A stretch of 64,000 bases of DNA from contig JADJPK010000004.1 of the NCBI GenBank assembly GCA_016713305.1, positions 806,001-870,000 of the forward strand. Direction: 5' to 3'. How positions within the stretch are numbered: the first letter of the stretch is position 1; each line of letters begins with the position of its first letter. Positions 60,652 through 64,000 of this stretch are shown one piece after another. Under the pieces are notes generated by a model. The model searched no databases and was not told where the DNA came from. It saw only the letters and a program-made list of their open reading frames with translations. A program made the position numbers and the translations under genes. Origin of the DNA: Betaproteobacteria bacterium (lineage in GTDB: Bacteria > Pseudomonadota > Gammaproteobacteria > Burkholderiales > Ga0077523).

Positions 60652-62664
60652 TTACGTTTGCGCAGCCGTGCCGAATCGCAATTCCACGTCGATGCGCGTG
60701 CGTCCCACCGGCAATGACCAAGCAAGATTCGTCGTCAGTGCCTGCATGATCTTCTCGAACCCTGCTTCCGACTGGGACACCGTGTGCAGCGGCGCGCTGG
60801 TCATGCGCGCTGCCGGCTGCGCGCGCACGGACACATGGCCGCCCAGAACGCCGTCCTCGAGCAACAGCTCGGCCGGAGACCCGTGGTCCATCGGTTCGCC
60901 GAACCCGCCAGCGACGACACCGTTGCGGCCGATGCGTCCGAGGAATCCGTCGCAGCTGGGCATCGCCAGATTGAGCTGCACCCGGAACTCGGACGCGTGA
61001 GTGAGTTCGATCACATAGGCGGCACGAAGGCGGTTTCCCTCCAGTGCTTAGGTCTTGGTGACATGTCCGTGCGACAGCCCGGCGGCGAACTCCGCGTCGG
61101 TGCCCGGCACGCGGGCATAGCAAGGGTGCAGCTCTTCACCTTCGTCGACGACGCTGTCGAGGAAGCAGCTTCGCAGGCGGTCGTCGGAAACCGTGTCTTC
61201 CGGACGGATCTCGTGACGGAAGGCCACCCGGTCGTGAGCCGATGCGATGCCGCCGTGCTGTGAGGCGTGTTCGTCACGCCTGGCGAGATTGCGATAGTAG
61301 TGTTCGCGCCGCCGTGTCAGCGTGTCAGCGAAGTTGTGCGACAGGTCGTAACTCGACAGCTCGCACAACGCCGCATCGGCATCGTTCCTGACCACCGCCT
61401 GCAGGTGCGCGGTATGCAGGAACACTTCGTCGCAGCCGTCGAAGTCCAGGTCCTGCACCACCACGTCCGAGCGCGGACTCAGCCGGTCGAGATCGCGTTC
61501 CAGGCCGACGATTGCATTCCAGATGGCGCGGCGCAGATGCGGCAGGTAGATCCCGCCGAACAGGCCGTGCCAGTAACCGTCGTTGGCCTGCGCTCGATAG
61601 AGCCGGTCTACGATTCCGGGCGTGCGTGCGGCCGGTTCGAGCGCCGCCACGCGATCCGAGAGTGACAGCATCCGCTTGTGCATCCAGTTCGCTTCCGGAT
61701 AGCGCGAAAGGAAATTGCGCCAGATGCCTCCACGAAGGAAGGGCTTGAAGCGCTCGTACTGCCCTTGACCCTTCTGCTGCGCGACGAGTTCCGCGAGATC
61801 GTCGGCGCGATGCGCGGGAAGCGTCCATTCGCCCATCTCGATGTAGGACGTGGTGGGCAGATAGACCACACCTCGGGTGGCCTGCTGCGCGCGGAACTCG
61901 CCGAAGTGGCATGGATGCACCGTGTTCGAGGCGAGCACCGCCTCGATGAAATCCTCGAGCCAGCGCTTGCCGTACACCCAGTCGTAGGTCTCGGGCCAGA
62001 TGCCGAACTTCTCGATGTCGTCGAAGTAGATGCCGGCGACCTCCCGGCCTTCGACGGCCAGCGACTCGAGATACCGCACGGTTTCCACCGCCGGGGCGAA
62101 GGGGATGCGGTAGCGCAGCTGTTCCGAAATGGGAAAGAGATCCAGCCGGCGCGTGTCCTCTTCCGTGGAGAAGTAGCCTGTCAATTCGGCAAGGTCGCGG
62201 CCGGCGCAGACGAAGTGATAGTCGTCCACGGTCACGTATTCGATGTCCGCGTCCGCCAGGGCGGGAACGACCGTGGCTTCCCAGACACGTTCCGTCAGCC
62301 ATGCCCCTCCGGGACGCTGCCCGAAGGCCTCCTCCAGCCGCTTCGACAGCGCGTTGACCTGTCCCACGCGATCCCGGTAGGGAATCGACGCGAGCACCGG
62401 CTCCATGTCGCCTCCTCCGAACAGCTCCACCTGGCCCCGTTCCACCATCTCTCGCAACAGGGCCATGTCTTCCGGGAACCGCTCCAGCAGATATTCCAGC
62501 AGCCAGCCGCTGAAGTGGGCCGCGAAGCGGAATTCCGGATAGCGGTGCACGACGCGCAGGAAAGGTCCGTAGGACTTCTCGTGCGCTTCGTCCACGACCG
62601 AAGGAAAATTGCCGGCCGGTTGATGCGCGTGGACGCCGAACAGCAGGGAAACGGTGGAGGTCAT
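60652..62664 (-). CDS. GH57 4-alpha-glucanotransferase/amylase, interrupted by an in-frame stop
   Basis: Glycoside hydrolase family 57 protein, which remodels alpha-1,4-glucans. From the ATG at 62664 (MTSTVSLLFGVHAHQPAGNF) the catalytic barrel shows the nucleophile E125 in AWLTERVWE and the acid/base aspartate near 215-216 in GIYFDDIEKFGIWPE. These positions agree with E123 and D214 of the Thermococcus litoralis enzyme. After KT at residue 538 a TAA (61048-61050) stops the frame. The same frame then continues with ALEGNRLRAAYVIELTHASE and FRVQLNLAMPSCDGFLGRIG, the expected C-terminal beta domain (DUF1926 type), to 60652. The full length would be about 670 residues, normal for the family. Confidence 0.85.
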
Positions 62665-62868
62665 GAAAGGCTGGTTCGCTCGAAGGGGCGGATGAGGAAG
62701 GGCCGCGAGCCCCGGGTTGCGCAGGAATCGCACCCGAGGGACCACAACGGCATGGCGGGCGGAAACTCGAGCGCCGCCGGTCTGCTGCGGTGCATCGGGA
62801 CGCAAATCGGCACATGCCGCGCTCCGCGGCAGTGCGTCCGGCTGCCGGCGGGGACCGGGGGCGACCCC

Positions 62869-64000
62869 TCAGAGCAGACGGGACAGATCCCCATGGGCGA
62901 ATCCGGTGAGCGGGCGCTCCAGGCCCCGGACGAGAGCCAGGGCCTTGAACAGTTCGCCCATTTCCGAGGGGCTCAACAGGCGTTGAGCCTGTGCCGCCAA
63001 GGCGAGGTAACTGCGTGACCCGGACGGAGCGGCCTCGGCGAGCAACTCGGTGATGCCACAGTTGACGAGGAAGTGAGCCTGGGTCGTATACCCGGCCAGG
63101 GACAGACCGTGCGAGACGCCCGCCGTGGCCACGGCCGTGAAATCCACATGAGCGGTGATGTCCTGCAGACCGGGCAGATGGAAGGGGTCGCCGTGGGCGT
63201 GATGTCGGTAGTGGCACATGAGCGTGCCCTGGGAACGCTGGGGGTGGTGGAACTCCCCTGACCCGAAGCCGTAGTCGATCAGGATCAGGGCACCGGCGTG
63301 CAGCCGTTCCGCCAGCGTCGCGACGAGCGCCCGGGCCTGCAGGCCGACTTCGGTGACGTAAGGCGGCGGCACCTCGATGCCCTGCAAAGCCAGCGCCAAC
63401 TCACCGTCGCAGGGGCCGCCTCTGGCCCAGCGGAAACCTTCCGTGCCCCAGGCGACTCCGCGTTCGAAGACGCCGTCGTCTGTCCACTCGGCCAGACGCA
63501 CGGGAAGCGCATCCAGCACTTCGTTGCCCAGAACGACTCCGCGAATCTCGTCGGGGAGCCGGTCCACCCACTCCACCCGGTCCCGAAGTTCCGGCGCCAG
63601 CCCATTCAACCGGCCCTGCTGACGGGCACGCAGCTCGGCGCTCACGTCCAACAGGCGGTAACGGCCCGGGAGAACCCCCAGACGATCGAGTTCGGTCAGG
63701 ATGTCGGCGGCCAGCGCACCCGTGCCGGGACCCAGTTCCAGGATGTCGCCGCGCGTGGCGGCAATCACTTCGGCCAACTGACGCGCCAGCGCGCGTCCGA
63801 ACAGCGAGGAGATCTCGGGCGCCGTGACGAAGTCGCCGCTGCCTCCGAATTTGGTGCTGCCGCCCGCGTAGTAGCCCAGTCCCGGTTCGTACAGGGCCAG
63901 CTCCATGTAGCGGTCGAACCCCATCCATCCACCCCGATCCTCGATCTCGTTGACGATGCGCCGGACGAGCCGCTCGCTGTGCGCGGCCGCGTCTGCGGAA
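62869..64000 (-). CDS. MidA/NDUFAF7-type SAM-dependent methyltransferase (5' end beyond the right edge)
   Basis: Class I methyltransferase of the PF02636 family, whose mitochondrial member methylates an arginine of complex I. At least 377 residues are visible; the frame is open to the right edge (ending with AAAHSERLVRRIVNEIEDRG upstream of GGWMGFDRYMELALYEPGLG), so the true start lies outside. Motifs: YAGGSTKFGGSGDFVTAPEI, the SAM loop DILELGPGTGALAADIL, and VVLGNEVLDALPVRLAEW, which is the family's NExxDAxP signature. The 204-base gap to the GH57 gene shows no other feature. Confidence 0.92.
   Translation of the reverse strand, partial: SADAAAHSERLVRRIVNEIEDRGGWMGFDRYMELALYEPGLGYYAGGSTKFGGSGDFVTAPEISSLFGRALARQLAEVIAATRGDILELGPGTGALAADILTELDRLGVLPGRYRLLDVSAELRARQQGRLNGLAPELRDRVEWVDRLPDEIRGVVLGNEVLDALPVRLAEWTDDGVFERGVAWGTEGFRWARGGPCDGELALALQGIEVPPPYVTEVGLQARALVATLAERLHAGALILIDYGFGSGEFHHPQRSQGTLMCHYRHHAHGDPFHLPGLQDITAHVDFTAVATAGVSHGLSLAGYTTQAHFLVNCGITELLAEAAPSGSRSYLALAAQAQRLLSPSEMGELFKALALVRGLERPLTGFAHGDLSRLL

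Noticed and set aside
61678..63018. 446-codon plus-strand frame opposite the GH57 and methyltransferase genes
   Set aside because: Antisense shadow; it crosses the gap between two genuine minus-strand genes and has no family motif.

Overview
The window is GC-rich chromosomal DNA from what looks like a betaproteobacterium. The gene orders def-fmt-rsmB-DUF4390-ntrY-ntrX, dprA-topB, rpmH-rnpA-yidD-yidC-mnmE, mnmG-rsmG-parA-parB and atpIBEFHAGDC are those of that class, and the protein sequences fit it. I see no rRNA, tRNA, CRISPR array, prophage or insertion sequence.

Layout. Bases 1-7445 (minus strand) hold the start of a transketolase gene and an operon def, fmt, rsmB, DUF4390, ntrY, ntrX that ends in a clear intrinsic terminator. 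Bases 7558-12597 (plus) hold a LysM protein, dprA and topoisomerase III. Bases 12608-17701 (minus) hold gyrB, dnaN and dnaA. The replication origin is probably here: DnaA-box-like 9-mers cluster between dnaN and dnaA, and a perfect box lies upstream of dnaA. Bases 17883-25986 (plus) hold rpmH, rnpA, yidD, yidC, mnmE, two parS sites, mnmG, rsmG, parA and parB. Bases 26093-33069 hold the full F1Fo ATP synthase operon, with a good promoter in front and a strong terminator behind.

From about 33 kb to the right edge the content is accessory and metabolic. It includes a DUF3237 protein, a class II glutamine amidotransferase, a complete branched-chain-amino-acid-type ABC importer (livKHMGF order), an M20 deacylase, a fused malonate-decarboxylase-like carboxyltransferase next to a malonyl-CoA synthetase, and an N-acetylneuraminate-lyase-like gene. 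That lyase gene is divergent from an unrecognised protein across a long palindrome. Further right are a YpfJ-type metallopeptidase, a HEAT/TPR protein, a serine-glyoxylate aminotransferase divergent from a large FAD/Fe-S 2-hydroxyacid dehydrogenase, a cupin, an ArsC/Spx-like protein and a serine hydrolase. The last part holds a phosphonate importer (phnD, phnC, phnE plus a wrecked second permease) with phnM but no C-P lyase core, a sugar-acid dehydratase, a ribosome hibernation factor, a GH57 glucanotransferase broken by a stop codon, and a MidA-type methyltransferase cut by the right edge.

The main caution for users is that five genes (ntrY, dnaA, mnmE, mnmG and the second phnE) each show a frame break that one extra base in a run of four G or C would repair. 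Three of these are core genes, so most or all of the breaks are probably base-calling errors rather than biology. The nonsense codon in the GH57 gene and the internal deletion in the second phnE are different in kind and may be real.
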